Assembly: GCF_014642175.1 (NCBI RefSeq)
Contig: NZ_BMIL01000003.1
Coordinates: 327,978-391,977 of the forward strand
From: Pedobacter quisquiliarum
GTDB taxonomy: Bacteria > Bacteroidota > Bacteroidia > Sphingobacteriales > Sphingobacteriaceae
Direction: 5' to 3'
DNA: 64,000 bases
Below the pieces are notes generated by a model that worked only from the letters and a program-made list of their open reading frames with translations, had not been told where the DNA came from and did no database searches. The first letter of the stretch is position 1. Each line of letters starts with the position of its first letter. Positions 1 through 8,663 of this stretch are shown here, in pieces. The translations under genes were made by a program, and so were the position numbers.

Positions 1-142
1 TGGTACCTCAGGAGAAAAAGGTACAGGTCTGGGCCTACGGATCTGCCAGGAGTTTGTCGCTAAACATGGCGGTACAATCTGGGTAGAAAGCACTGTTGGC
101 GAAGGCAGTACCTTTGCTTTCACCATCCCACAAGCGGAATAG
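1..142 (+). CDS. sensor histidine kinase, C-terminal end (partial)
   Basis: Only the last 46 residues are present, read in frame from base 2 to a TAG at 140-142. They contain [12 protein letters not shown], the G2 box of a HATPase_c domain, followed by the typical ending with GGTIWVES and [11 protein letters not shown]. This is the ATP-binding end of a two-component or PAS-type histidine kinase. The sensor and dimerisation domains lie outside the window, so signal and partner cannot be told. Confidence 0.9.
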   Translation, partial: GTSGEKGTGLGLRICQEFVAKHGGTIWVESTVGEGSTFAFTIPQAE

Positions 143-293
143 AATCCGCTTTAATACCACAGATCGCCAGTTTCCACAACTGTGATAAAATATCACAATA
201 TGCGATGCGCTGTGCAATAAAGAAACACTTTGCTAAAATATTTTCGCTCTTTTGCTGTTTATATTAAAGAAACAACTAAAAGAACCACCGAAA

Positions 294-830
294 ATGAAAA
301 AACTCAACTACTTAAAAGTATTATTTGCCGTTATGTTTCTTGCCTTCGTTGTTCAGTCTTGTAAGTCTGATGATGATGATAATGCAAACTACCAAATGGA
401 AAATCAGACCTTCGTAACACAGGCGCTTACCAATAATAAATTTGAAGTTGCTGCTGCTACCCTGGCACAATCACGCTCCCAAAATCCACAGATTAAACAG
501 TTTGCCAGCAAAATGGTAACAGAACATACCGCAGTGGGTGTAGACTTAACGGATCTTGCGAAATCTATGGAGCTTGCTGTTCCGGCAACGATTGATCCTG
601 CAGATCAGAACAACATCAACTTACTTGGTTTATTTACTGGCGCAACTTTCGACAAGGAATTCACTAAAATGATGGTTGAATCACATCAGAAAGCAGTTAC
701 ATTGTTCTCACAGGCGGCAAGTAACACTGGCGTTCCTGCTGCTGATCTAAGACATTTTGCTGAGAATAAAACACCATCATTACAACAACATTTAAAAGAA
801 GCGGAAGCTTTAAAAACTTCAGTTCAGTAG
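294..830 (+). CDS. DUF4142 family lipoprotein
   Basis: Small exported protein of 178 residues. The ATG at 294 is chosen over an upstream TTG (252) because it gives a clean lipoprotein signal: MKKLNY, a hydrophobic stretch, then VVQSC with Cys23, followed by an acidic linker (DDDD). The rest is helical with the DUF4142 pattern, such as FVTQALTNNKFEV near the start and SHQKAV towards the C-terminus. DUF4142 resembles a ferritin-like four-helix bundle; its role is unknown, and members are often near stress or envelope genes. It is monocistronic, with a strong terminator right after it. Confidence 0.85.
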   Translation: MKKLNYLKVLFAVMFLAFVVQSCKSDDDDNANYQMENQTFVTQALTNNKFEVAAATLAQSRSQNPQIKQFASKMVTEHTAVGVDLTDLAKSMELAVPATIDPADQNNINLLGLFTGATFDKEFTKMMVESHQKAVTLFSQAASNTGVPAADLRHFAENKTPSLQQHLKEAEALKTSVQ

Positions 831-863
831 TTTTAAATTGATCTTCAACGATCATTAAAACAC

Positions 864-896
864 AAAAAAAAGGCGATCGTCAGATCGCCTTTTTTT
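864..896. terminator. bidirectional intrinsic terminator
   Basis: AGGCGATC and GATCGCCT form an 8-bp stem around GTCA, extended by A-tract/T-tract pairing on both sides. It lies between the convergent DUF4142 and GH2 genes and can serve both strands. Confidence 0.9.
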
Positions 897-902
897 ATGC
901 AC

Positions 903-2747
903 CTATTCTTCTGGGTTTCCCAATAAGCCTTCAGGTACTTTTAGTTCGCCGGTCTCAAAGTCAATCAATCCATTTTTCTCATCTTCAATATTGGTTGCCT
1001 GGGTATAGATATCGCCAGCGATCGGACGGGCATGAAGTTCTTTTTTAAATGCCGTAATTGATGCAGTACGTTCGCTATCATCCGCAGGGCCACCATAATC
1101 GGCAAAGCCAAAGCCGCCCCACTCACTTACAATAAGCGGTACCTGCTTGCGGAAGAAGAATGGATCGCCAACAACCAACGGGAACGCTGCAATACCCGTT
1201 TGTTGTCCGTTTACCAATCCATCCAGCAGTTCTTTCCAGCGCTCCAGGTCTGGCGTATAAAGATGCGCGGTTAGTATATCACTCTTTAACCTGCCTTCAA
1301 AGGAGATGTGCTGCCAGCCATCATTGTCGACCACCAAAAACTGTGGATGTGCAATTTGCATGTAGTGGTACATATCCATGATATAAGAGCGGGTCTCAAC
1401 ACTTGTGGCGATATCCTGTGCACCCCAGTCTTCATTATACAAGCTCCAGATGATCACAGAAGGGTGCGTACCAATCAGTGCGAGCATGCGCAACAGCTCA
1501 GCCTTGTGATTGGAGCGACTTGTCGCATTGGAGCGATGTGGACTTGGAACTTCTACCCATAACAGGAGCCCTAGCTTGTCCGCCAGGTTGTAAATCCTTG
1601 GATCTACCCCGGCGATATGGATACGCACCAGATTACAGCCAAGCTTCTTCATGGCATGCATGTGCTTTTTGATCTGCTCATAGCTGGCCATACCTGGCTG
1701 GTACAAAATGCCATTGATGTATATTTTCTTATTATTAAGGTATATACCGCTGCCGCGGGATTCAATTTTACGCAGGCCAAAGTGCGCTTCGATCTCAGAT
1801 GCATAACCATCTTCGTCGATGAGCTGCGCAATCAGTCTGTACAAGTGTGGGTTTTCTGGCGACCATACCTGCGCATCCGGAACCTCAAGCACCAGGCGCT
1901 GCTGTTTTTGACCTGCTTCAAGGGTTAAAGGAAATTCATCCGTTGCAATTGGCTCTGCATCCTTCTGGGTTCTGTTATAAACATTGAGTCTGATCTTGTA
2001 TACGCCAGGGTCATGGATCCTGGTGGTCAGGTTAAACCGCACCAGGTTATCTTCCACATAACTTACCACGCCGACCCTGGAACGTAAACGGTTCTTTTCT
2101 ACCGTTTCCAGCCAGATGCTTCTTACACCGCCGGAATAGGTCTGATACCAGATCCCTCCACGTTTATAAACCGCGGATTCCTGCTTTCCTCTGGTGGTAT
2201 CTGCATCCATGGTCGCCATGATCCGAATGGTGAGTCTGTTTTCCGGCTTCAGGATGGTCTCATCCAATTCATAGGAGAAAGAGGTATACTCTCCGATGTG
2301 AACAAACTCACCTTCAATGGTCTTCAGTTGTATACCATTCAGCCACACGCGTGTTTCGTAACCACAAGCACCGAAGGTTAACTGCAATTGATTACAGCCA
2401 CTGCGGCCCGTATCCACGGGCTTGGGAAGGGGAAAGGTTCGTTCGTACCATACAATTACCTGATCGTGCCAGTACTTGTTGGTACCCGGGCTCACCTGTG
2501 AAATATGTGCTTCCACACTGCCGGGCCAATGCGCATTCTGTGTATAGTTATGATTGACAAACCAGTTTTCACTTAAACCACGATTCTCATTATCCAAAGC
2601 GAACTTCCATTCGCCATCCAACAGGATGGAGGAGTTGGGTCTGATCACCGCCCTTGGTATGGGATTCATGTAGGTATCTTCATCGAAGAGCACGGCCTCG
2701 CGGCTCTTGGTAAGGCTATAATTTGGGTGTTTTGGTTTTTCGGTCAT
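903..2747 (-). CDS. glycoside hydrolase family 2 (beta-galactosidase/glucuronidase-like)
   Basis: 614 residues with the GH2 order: sugar-binding jelly roll (about 35-215), immunoglobulin-like domain (about 220-330) and TIM barrel (about 330-600). The acid/base catalyst is probably Glu439 in SLYNED and the nucleophile Glu542 in IVSEWGG. There is no signal peptide, so the enzyme should be cytoplasmic and act on small imported glycosides. It lacks the long C-terminal domains of LacZ. The substrate (beta-galactoside, mannoside or glucuronide) cannot be fixed from sequence alone. It stands alone, with no SusC/SusD pair nearby, so it is not in a typical polysaccharide utilisation locus. Confidence 0.88.
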   Translation of the reverse strand: MTEKPKHPNYSLTKSREAVLFDEDTYMNPIPRAVIRPNSSILLDGEWKFALDNENRGLSENWFVNHNYTQNAHWPGSVEAHISQVSPGTNKYWHDQVIVWYERTFPLPKPVDTGRSGCNQLQLTFGACGYETRVWLNGIQLKTIEGEFVHIGEYTSFSYELDETILKPENRLTIRIMATMDADTTRGKQESAVYKRGGIWYQTYSGGVRSIWLETVEKNRLRSRVGVVSYVEDNLVRFNLTTRIHDPGVYKIRLNVYNRTQKDAEPIATDEFPLTLEAGQKQQRLVLEVPDAQVWSPENPHLYRLIAQLIDEDGYASEIEAHFGLRKIESRGSGIYLNNKKIYINGILYQPGMASYEQIKKHMHAMKKLGCNLVRIHIAGVDPRIYNLADKLGLLLWVEVPSPHRSNATSRSNHKAELLRMLALIGTHPSVIIWSLYNEDWGAQDIATSVETRSYIMDMYHYMQIAHPQFLVVDNDGWQHISFEGRLKSDILTAHLYTPDLERWKELLDGLVNGQQTGIAAFPLVVGDPFFFRKQVPLIVSEWGGFGFADYGGPADDSERTASITAFKKELHARPIAGDIYTQATNIEDEKNGLIDFETGELKVPEGLLGNPEE

Positions 2748-2903
2748 ATTTGTACGATATAGGTAGGGGCTAGTAATAATATAATATACAACGAAATGCG
2801 TTAAAGTTTGGTTTTAACTAATCATGTGCGACTTAATTCTTCATTTTCTCGAATATGCTAAATCAATACGGCCGATGTATTTGTTTCCTTGTAAAAGATA
2901 ATT

Positions 2904-3947
2904 ATGAATGTTAAAGCATATGCAGCTACAGGGCCTCAGGCACCATTAGCACCTTACCAGTTGGATCGCAGATCCTGCGGACCGAAAGACGTTGAACTTG
3001 AAATTCTATACTGCGGGGTTTGCCATTCCGATATTCACACCGCGCGTGATGAATGGGGTGGAACCATGTATCCTGTAGTTCCCGGACACGAAATCGTCGG
3101 CAAAGTTACCCAGGTTGGCGCCGAGGTTTCCCGCTTCCAGGTTGGACAGACCGTTGGTGTAGGCTGTTTCGTGGATTCTTGCGGGCACTGCCATAACTGT
3201 GCGCAGGATAACGAACAATATTGTGAAAACGGGCACTCCCAAACCTACAACTCCTTACTGCAAGACAAGAAGACAATCACCTATGGTGGTTATTCTACAC
3301 ACATTGTAGTTACCGAGAAGTTTGTGCTTAGTGTGTCGGACAAGCTGCCACTGGAAAAAGTAGCGCCGTTACTTTGTGCAGGTATTACAACTTACTCGCC
3401 ACTTCGCCACTGGAATGTGAAAGCTGGGGATAAGCTGGCTGTTGTTGGACTAGGTGGACTTGGCCACATGGCCGTAAAGATTGCTTCCTCAATGGGTGCG
3501 GAAGTTACCGTACTCAGCCGTTCAAAAAGCAAGGAGAAAGATGCGCAGGAACTTGGTGCACACCACTTCGAAATTACGACTGATAAAGAAAACATGAAAC
3601 GCTTAGCCAATCGCTTTGACTTTATCATTGACACCGTTTCTGCAGAACATGATTATAACGAGTATTTGGCATTGTTAAACACGAATGGCGTGATGGTACT
3701 ATTGGGTGTACCACCAAAGCCTTCTGATGTTCATGCTTTTCAACTGATCGGTGGTCGCAGGAGCTTGGTTGGTTCACTTGTGGGCGGTATTAAAGAAACA
3801 CAGGAGATGCTGGACTACTGTGCTGAACACAACATTACTTCGGATGTGGAAATGATTAACATTGATCAGATCAATGAAGCTTACGAACGCACGCTTGCCG
3901 GAGATGTTCACTATCGTTTCGTGATTGATATGAAATCACTGAAGTAA
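2904..3947 (+). CDS. NAD(P)-dependent zinc alcohol dehydrogenase (YahK/CAD type)
   Basis: 347-residue medium-chain dehydrogenase. The catalytic zinc site is Cys40 (GVCHSD), His62/Glu63 (PGHE) and a later Cys. The structural zinc site is Cys93, Cys96, Cys99 and Cys107. The Rossmann motif GLGGLGH follows near residue 180. Closest known group is the YahK/AdhC branch that reduces a broad range of aldehydes with NADPH. ATG at 2904 follows an AT-rich leader. It converges on the inositol-phosphate synthase and shares a terminator with it. The physiological substrate is unknown; aldehyde detoxification is an inference. Confidence 0.92.
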   Translation: MNVKAYAATGPQAPLAPYQLDRRSCGPKDVELEILYCGVCHSDIHTARDEWGGTMYPVVPGHEIVGKVTQVGAEVSRFQVGQTVGVGCFVDSCGHCHNCAQDNEQYCENGHSQTYNSLLQDKKTITYGGYSTHIVVTEKFVLSVSDKLPLEKVAPLLCAGITTYSPLRHWNVKAGDKLAVVGLGGLGHMAVKIASSMGAEVTVLSRSKSKEKDAQELGAHHFEITTDKENMKRLANRFDFIIDTVSAEHDYNEYLALLNTNGVMVLLGVPPKPSDVHAFQLIGGRRSLVGSLVGGIKETQEMLDYCAEHNITSDVEMINIDQINEAYERTLAGDVHYRFVIDMKSLK

Positions 3948-3967
3948 ACTGAAAATCCATTTAAACT

Positions 3968-3998
3968 AAAAAGCCCCGAACACAGTTCGGGGCTTTTT
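3968..3998. terminator. bidirectional intrinsic terminator
   Basis: AAGCCCCGAAC and GTTCGGGGCTT pair around ACA and are flanked by A and T runs. It sits between the convergent ADH gene and the inositol-phosphate synthase gene. Confidence 0.93.
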
Positions 3999-4013
3999 GC
4001 TATGTGGGTTCTA

Positions 4014-5222
4014 CTAAACCAATTCTTCTTTCTTACGAAGTTGTTTGGTGGTAGATGCTGTAAGTTCTCTGTTTGCAAGTGCATGGCACTCATAAATTGC
4101 ATCACTAAACATCATTTGCTCAGGTGGCGTTTTCTGGGTAGAAGCAGAAGGACCTCTTAAGGCACCAACAAGACCTAGTTCTCTTGCTACATATACGTAA
4201 CGGATGGCATCAATTACCACACCTGCAGAGTTTGGAGAATCTTGTACGGAAAGCTGTGCATCAAAAATAACTGGTGCCCCCATAAAGCCTTCAAGCTCCA
4301 GACGGAAGTTCGCTACTTTGTTGTCACCATAGAAAGAAATGTACTCAGATGGACCTGCATGCAGGAAGCTATCTTGTGTAGAGATGCCTCTGATGTCATT
4401 CTGTGCACGGATAACGTTTTCCTTAGAAATCTTTTTAGACTTCAAACGGTTTTTATCTTCCATGTTCAGGAAGTCGGTATTTCCACCAACATTACGTTGG
4501 ATGTGTGCTTTTACATGGTGACCGCGTTCGAATGCAAGTTCCTGAAGCATTTGAGAAACGATACTTGCACCAAACTGGCTGCGCATATCATCACCAATGA
4601 TTGGAATACCAGCATCAATGAATTTCTGTTCCCAAACCGGGTCAGATGCAATAAATACTGGAATACAGTTAACTAGTGAGATGCCAAGCTCAAGGCAGAT
4701 TTCTGCAAAGAACTCAGTACCTTGTTGCGAGCCTACAGGAAGGTAGTTGATCAGCACTTCAGTGCCGGTTTCAACCAGTTTGTCAACAATCTCCTGACGG
4801 ATTTTAGCAACCAATTCCTTATCATAATCAACACCAATAAGAAGCAGATCTGTGTGCTTTAATTCTTCTTTAATCACAAATCTATTTGCTTCCGGATAGG
4901 CAGCCATCATTGGCGAAACACCATCCAGCACTGGAGCACGGTATACTAACGCCTCACAATGAATGTCATCATTTAATACAATTGTGCAATTTGGTTTTGC
5001 GAAAATTGCCTCTTTAATTGGCAAGCCAATTTTTCGCTCATCGATATCAAAGCCACATACAAACTCAATATTGGCTGCTGTATAGCCGCCGATGTTATCA
5101 GCCATTAAGCCTGAGGTCTTATCTGTGAATTTTGAATAATATTCTACACCCTGTACAAGAGAGCTGGCGCAATTACCAACACCTAAGATTGCAACTTTAA
5201 TTTTATTTTCCTGGTTTTGCAT
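4014..5222 (-). CDS. ino1: inositol-3-phosphate synthase (MIPS)
   Basis: 402 residues. It converts glucose 6-phosphate to myo-inositol 3-phosphate with NAD+. The N-terminal Rossmann motif GVGNCASSL is at about residues 14-22, and the family motif NYLPVGS is in the middle. Length and sequence fit the short prokaryotic (actinobacterial/Bacteroidota) MIPS branch rather than the longer eukaryotic one. ATG at 5222 gives the standard N-terminus. In Bacteroidota the product feeds phosphatidylinositol and inositol-phosphorylceramide. The matching downstream enzymes are in the operon starting at 13384 of this window, though on the other strand and about 8 kb away. Confidence 0.95.
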   Translation of the reverse strand: MQNQENKIKVAILGVGNCASSLVQGVEYYSKFTDKTSGLMADNIGGYTAANIEFVCGFDIDERKIGLPIKEAIFAKPNCTIVLNDDIHCEALVYRAPVLDGVSPMMAAYPEANRFVIKEELKHTDLLLIGVDYDKELVAKIRQEIVDKLVETGTEVLINYLPVGSQQGTEFFAEICLELGISLVNCIPVFIASDPVWEQKFIDAGIPIIGDDMRSQFGASIVSQMLQELAFERGHHVKAHIQRNVGGNTDFLNMEDKNRLKSKKISKENVIRAQNDIRGISTQDSFLHAGPSEYISFYGDNKVANFRLELEGFMGAPVIFDAQLSVQDSPNSAGVVIDAIRYVYVARELGLVGALRGPSASTQKTPPEQMMFSDAIYECHALANRELTASTTKQLRKKEELV

Positions 5223-5562
5223 TATTGATTTATGATTAAACTAGTTGACCTGGAAGTGCCCGGTGGTAACCGCGTACTGCCTTCTCTGTTTCGTCCTATA
5301 TTAATGGTAATATTATTAATATATGCAGCAAAAATATTGATTCTTCTCGTGAATTTCGTTATACAGGAATAAAATTCTGAAGCAAATGTCCACGGCTTGC
5401 AAAGTTTGACAATTTTACAACCAATTCAACTGGATAAATTTGAGCTTTCCAGTCTTAAATGCGAATTAGCGCTGGAAATTAGATTTTAAACATAGATTTG
5501 AAAACTTAGAATAAAGAATTAAAACCTGAGCATAAAGAAGTCGTAGAACTTAAAAGAACGAT
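5223..5562. other. intergenic region, 340 bp, between divergent genes
   Basis: No open frame or RNA gene was recognised. It must hold the promoters of the inositol-phosphate synthase (minus) and the HipA-like gene (plus). CAAAAATA at 5329-5336 reads TATTTTTG on the minus strand and fits the TAnnTTTG -7 box, but no good -33 TTTG was found. TTTCCAG (5446-5452) and CTGGAAA (5472-5478) form an inverted repeat with a 19-nt spacer, a possible operator. The region is very AT-rich. Confidence 0.5.
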
Positions 5563-6360
5563 ATGATTGATAAAGAGCATCAGCTTCGCACGGTGAATGT
5601 GATCCGCTACATCACACCATTGCGGGAAGGGGGATCAATGCCCGCCTTAGCCGAAGCAGACGATGAATTTTTGTATGTACTGAAATTTCGCGGGGCCGGA
5701 CAGGGCATCAAAGCCCTTATCGCAGAACTGATTGGTGGAGAAATTGCCCGTGCGCTGGGCTTTCGTGTGCCGGAACTTGTATTCGCCAACCTGGATGAAG
5801 CTTTCGGGCGCACCGAGCCAGATGAAGAAATTCAGGACCTGCTGAAAGCCAGCGTGGGCATGAATCTCGCTTTGCACTACTTATCCGGCGCCATAACCTT
5901 TGATCCGCTGGTTACCGTGGTGGACGAACGGCTAGCTTCTGAAATTGTATGGCTGGATTGTTTGCTGACGAACATGGATCGTACGGCAAGAAATACAAAC
6001 ATGCTGATGTGGCACAAAGAACTCTGGTTAATAGATCATGGTGCCTGCCTTTATTTCCATCATGCCATGCAGAACTGGGAAGAACAGGCGATCAAACCAT
6101 TTTCCCTGGTCAAAGATCATGTTTTACTATCCCGGGCAACGCAACTTGATGCTGTAAACAAAGACTTCAGTGCAGTGCTCACACCAGCGTTGATCCAGCA
6201 AATCGTCGACCTGATTCCAGATGCATGGCTTGCTGCTGAAGGTACAGCGGCAGAGGCTGCGCAACAGCGGAACATATACAAGGAATTTCTGCTGCGCAGA
6301 TTAGGCAGTTCAGACATATTTACAAAAGCAGCAAACGATGCAAGACAAGCACTTATTTGA
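5563..6360 (+). CDS. HipA-like kinase-fold protein (HipA_2 type)
   Basis: 265 residues, resembling the HipA_2 group of stand-alone kinase-fold proteins. Visible kinase-like elements are Lys41 in VLKFRG (ATP lysine), the NMDRTARNTN loop (Asp139, Asn144, Asn146) and IDHG (Asp158) as the metal-binding DFG equivalent. It lacks the N-terminal Couple_hipA part of toxin HipA and no hipB-type antitoxin precedes it, so it is not a classic HipAB toxin. Its stop overlaps the next gene (DUF3037) by 23 bp, a pairing seen in many bacteria. Substrate unknown; protein phosphorylation is an inference from the fold. Confidence 0.8.
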   Translation: MIDKEHQLRTVNVIRYITPLREGGSMPALAEADDEFLYVLKFRGAGQGIKALIAELIGGEIARALGFRVPELVFANLDEAFGRTEPDEEIQDLLKASVGMNLALHYLSGAITFDPLVTVVDERLASEIVWLDCLLTNMDRTARNTNMLMWHKELWLIDHGACLYFHHAMQNWEEQAIKPFSLVKDHVLLSRATQLDAVNKDFSAVLTPALIQQIVDLIPDAWLAAEGTAAEAAQQRNIYKEFLLRRLGSSDIFTKAANDARQALI

Positions 6361-6721
6361 GTATGCCGTAATTCGCGTTGTACCAAGGGTGGAACGTGAA
6401 GAATTCATAAACGCAGGTGTAATACTGTTCTGTGCGAAGAAGAAGTTTCTGGAATGCAGGTATTTGATTGATGAAGCTAAAGTACGTGCGCTATGCAAAG
6501 AAATCGATCTGGAACAACTGACCTTAAACCTTCAGGCACTCCGCCGCATTTGTGCAGGGGGGAAAGATGCAGGGGTAATTGGGCAGCTGGATGCCGCATC
6601 CAGGTTCCGTTGGTTAACGGCAACCAGGAGCACTGTCGTGCAGTGTTCTAAGGTGCATCCGGGCTTTTGCGACGATCCGCTTGTCGCGCTAAACCGCCTG
6701 CAGGAAACTTTAGTTGTCTGA
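6338..6721 (+). CDS. DUF3037 family protein
   Basis: 127 residues. The start overlaps the end of the HipA-like gene by 23 bp, which implies translational coupling. It carries the DUF3037 pattern: FEYAVIRVVPRVEREEFINAG near the N-terminus (residues about 7-27) and conserved residues towards the C-terminus around SRFRWLTATRS. DUF3037 proteins are of unknown function and are regularly encoded beside HipA_2 kinases, so it may be the substrate, regulator or partner of the upstream kinase-like protein. No signal peptide or membrane segment. Confidence 0.82.
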   Translation: MQDKHLFEYAVIRVVPRVEREEFINAGVILFCAKKKFLECRYLIDEAKVRALCKEIDLEQLTLNLQALRRICAGGKDAGVIGQLDAASRFRWLTATRSTVVQCSKVHPGFCDDPLVALNRLQETLVV

Positions 6722-6837
6722 TTTGTAATTTTCTTAAAACAAATCTTATGCGCGCGAAGTTAATTGATAAAATATTTTGAATATAGGATTGGGCTATGTA
6801 GCTTTAATCAAATTAAATCAACAACTATTAGAATACT

Positions 6838-7041
6838 ATGAAAAATCAAGGAACAATTAAATTTTTTAACGAAAGCAAGGGGTTTGGATTCATTGTTGAC
6901 GCGAATTCAGGCAAAGATATATTTGTACACTCTACCTCTATTGCTGGCGGTTCAAGAGGCCTGGTTGAAGGAGATCAGGTTGAATTTGAAGTTGCAGAAG
7001 GCAAAAAAGGACCAGAGGCAAAGAATGTTGTGAAGTTGTAA
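6838..7041 (+). CDS. cold-shock protein (CspA family)
   Basis: 67-residue single cold-shock domain. RNP1 is KGFGFI (residues 14-19) and RNP2 is DIFVH (27-31). It binds single-stranded RNA/DNA and melts RNA structures. The gap of about 115 bases upstream probably holds a long 5' leader, as is usual for csp genes with leader-based control. It is followed at once by an intrinsic terminator, so it is monocistronic. Confidence 0.96.
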   Translation: MKNQGTIKFFNESKGFGFIVDANSGKDIFVHSTSIAGGSRGLVEGDQVEFEVAEGKKGPEAKNVVKL

Positions 7042-7060
7042 GGCTTTATTAGAAATTTGA

Positions 7061-7097
7061 AAACAGGTACCGTCCCAGATGGTGCCTGTTTTTTTTT
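7061..7097 (+). terminator. intrinsic terminator of the cold-shock gene
   Basis: AACAGGTACC pairs with GGTGCCTGTT (one G-T pair) around a 9-nt loop and is followed by a run of T. Confidence 0.9.
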
Positions 7098-7199
7098 GCC
7101 CCTATTTTTTTGAAACCCCCGGCCGCTCAGGATCTGTGCGGTTTTTTTGTGCATAATAGAATGACCATGACGGGCATGTGGATAGCATTCAGTCGCAGA

Positions 7200-7291
7200 A
7201 CAGATACACAGCAGACGCACACGAAACGCACAGATCTGTGGGTCCGGTGTGCGTTTGGTGTGCGTTCGGTGTGGGGTTGCTGTGCGTTTGG
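7200..7291. repeat. array of 11-bp repeats with head-to-head inversion
   Basis: Eight 11-bp units. On the plus strand, five follow one another from 7237: TGTGGGTCCGG, TGTGCGTTTGG, TGTGCGTTCGG, TGTGGGGTTGC, TGTGCGTTTGG. To the left, three units read on the minus strand (7222-7232, 7211-7221, 7200-7210) as TGTGCGTTTCG, TGTGCGTCTGC, TGTGTATCTGT. The two arms meet at GATC, within the perfect palindrome CACAGATCTGTG (7229-7240). It lies in non-coding DNA between the cold-shock terminator and the 3' end of the symporter gene. Function unknown. Confidence 0.85.
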
Positions 7292-7313
7292 TACGAAGCT
7301 AATGCCTTTTCGG

Positions 7314-8534
7314 CTATACCTTAGCCTGGAGCCAATTCTTGCCTTCGGTGAACCTGGACACCAACATTGCACAGACGTTGTCGCCGGTTGCATTAAGAAG
7401 GGTAGCCATAGGGTCGACAAGCGTTCCGATGATCATTGCTGCTGGCAGTGCCTCTGGCGGGAAGCCATAGGCAGAGATGAAAAGCAGCTCACCAACGTAC
7501 CCGCCATTTGGAATGCCGCCTTCAACGATGCTCACCAGTACCGTCATGCCCAGCGCTAAAATGATCACGTCAGCACTATTGAAACTCCGCCCGAACATGG
7601 CGAACACAACTGCCATTTTAATGATGGATGATATACTGGATCCATCCTTATGCAGCGTAGCGCCCAGGGGAATCGTCACATTTGCGATGTAATCTGGTAC
7701 ACCCATTTTCTTACAGCCATCAAGGTTTGCCGGGATTGTGGCTATGCTGCTGCAGGTGCCGACCGCTGTTGCGGATGGGACAATGTTGTTTTTCCAGAAC
7801 ACCCGTAAACCAGTGGCGCCACCAGCCACGAGTGCATAAAGGCTGAAGAAAACGACGAAATAAAACGCACCCACACCATAATATACACCCAGCGAACGGG
7901 CGTAGGTGCCGAAAAGTTGCGGTCCGAATACGCCCACCTGATATGCGAAATAGGCGCCCAAACCGATGGGTGCAATCTTCATGATCAGGATGAACACCTG
8001 CTTGAAAACCTCATTTCCGCTATTCAGAAAACCTTTGAATGCTGCAGCACGATCTCCGGCCTGTAAACTTGCAAAGCCGATGAGTACCGAAAAGATGATC
8101 ATCGCCAGCATACTCTTACGTGATAACAGCTCATAGAATTCCGCTGTGGTAAACATGCTTGTAATCTGGTCTCCGAAGGGCTTTTCACTTAGCGTTTCCG
8201 TCAGCTCAATAGCTTGTACATTTTCATGCAAAGGAAATATGCGAACGGCAAGGATGGTCAGCAAGGCTGAAATGATGATTGTTGACAAGAAGACCGCTGC
8301 CATAACACCCATCATCTTGTTGAGTTTATTTGAGGTGCTGAGGTTTGCGATGGCGGAAGAAATCGCAAAGAATACCAGGGGTATAACCGCAGTAAACAGC
8401 AGATTCAGGAAGATGTCGCCCACAGGTTTCAGGACTTCCACTTTATTGCCAAATATTAGTCCTGCAATGCTGCCGGCGATGATACCGGTAAGCAGCAAGA
8501 TAATGCCCTTATAATTCTGAAAAAACTGGTTCAT
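7314..8534 (-). CDS. dicarboxylate/amino acid:cation symporter (DAACS family)
   Basis: 406-residue membrane protein with the glutamate-transporter fold: about eight membrane helices plus two re-entrant hairpins. Family landmarks are SSIATIPANLDG (hairpin 1), PLGATLHKDGSS (helix 7, usual form NMDGT) and LLNATGDN (helix 8). The helix-8 arginine that binds acidic side chains in GltPh is alanine here (VDPMATLLN where GltPh has DMGRTMVN), so the substrate may not be glutamate, aspartate or a C4-dicarboxylate. It is a single gene; its 3' end borders the 11-bp repeat array. Confidence 0.9.
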   Translation of the reverse strand: MNQFFQNYKGIILLLTGIIAGSIAGLIFGNKVEVLKPVGDIFLNLLFTAVIPLVFFAISSAIANLSTSNKLNKMMGVMAAVFLSTIIISALLTILAVRIFPLHENVQAIELTETLSEKPFGDQITSMFTTAEFYELLSRKSMLAMIIFSVLIGFASLQAGDRAAAFKGFLNSGNEVFKQVFILIMKIAPIGLGAYFAYQVGVFGPQLFGTYARSLGVYYGVGAFYFVVFFSLYALVAGGATGLRVFWKNNIVPSATAVGTCSSIATIPANLDGCKKMGVPDYIANVTIPLGATLHKDGSSISSIIKMAVVFAMFGRSFNSADVIILALGMTVLVSIVEGGIPNGGYVGELLFISAYGFPPEALPAAMIIGTLVDPMATLLNATGDNVCAMLVSRFTEGKNWLQAKV

Positions 8535-8663
8535 AACGTAATATAGGATATCAAAACTGTTTTCATCTTTTTGAAGTTAATGTATGTGAAAATTATACAT
8601 AGATTAACAGTGTGTGCTGCTGTTTAGATTTCATATCATTTAATTAAATTTTATTGCTGAAGC

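Noticed and set aside
4242..4676. 144-residue open frame on the plus strand inside the inositol-phosphate synthase gene
   Set aside because: Antisense shadow of a conserved gene, no motifs.
5563..6360. HipA toxin of a hipBA module
   Set aside because: No HipB-type gene precedes it, the protein is short and lacks the N-terminal HipA region.
7200..7291. CRISPR array at the 11-bp repeats
   Set aside because: Units are 11 bp without spacers, and no cas genes are near.
7110..7559. 149-residue open frame running through the 11-bp array
   Set aside because: It is a by-product of stop-free repeats and overlaps the symporter gene; low-complexity translation.
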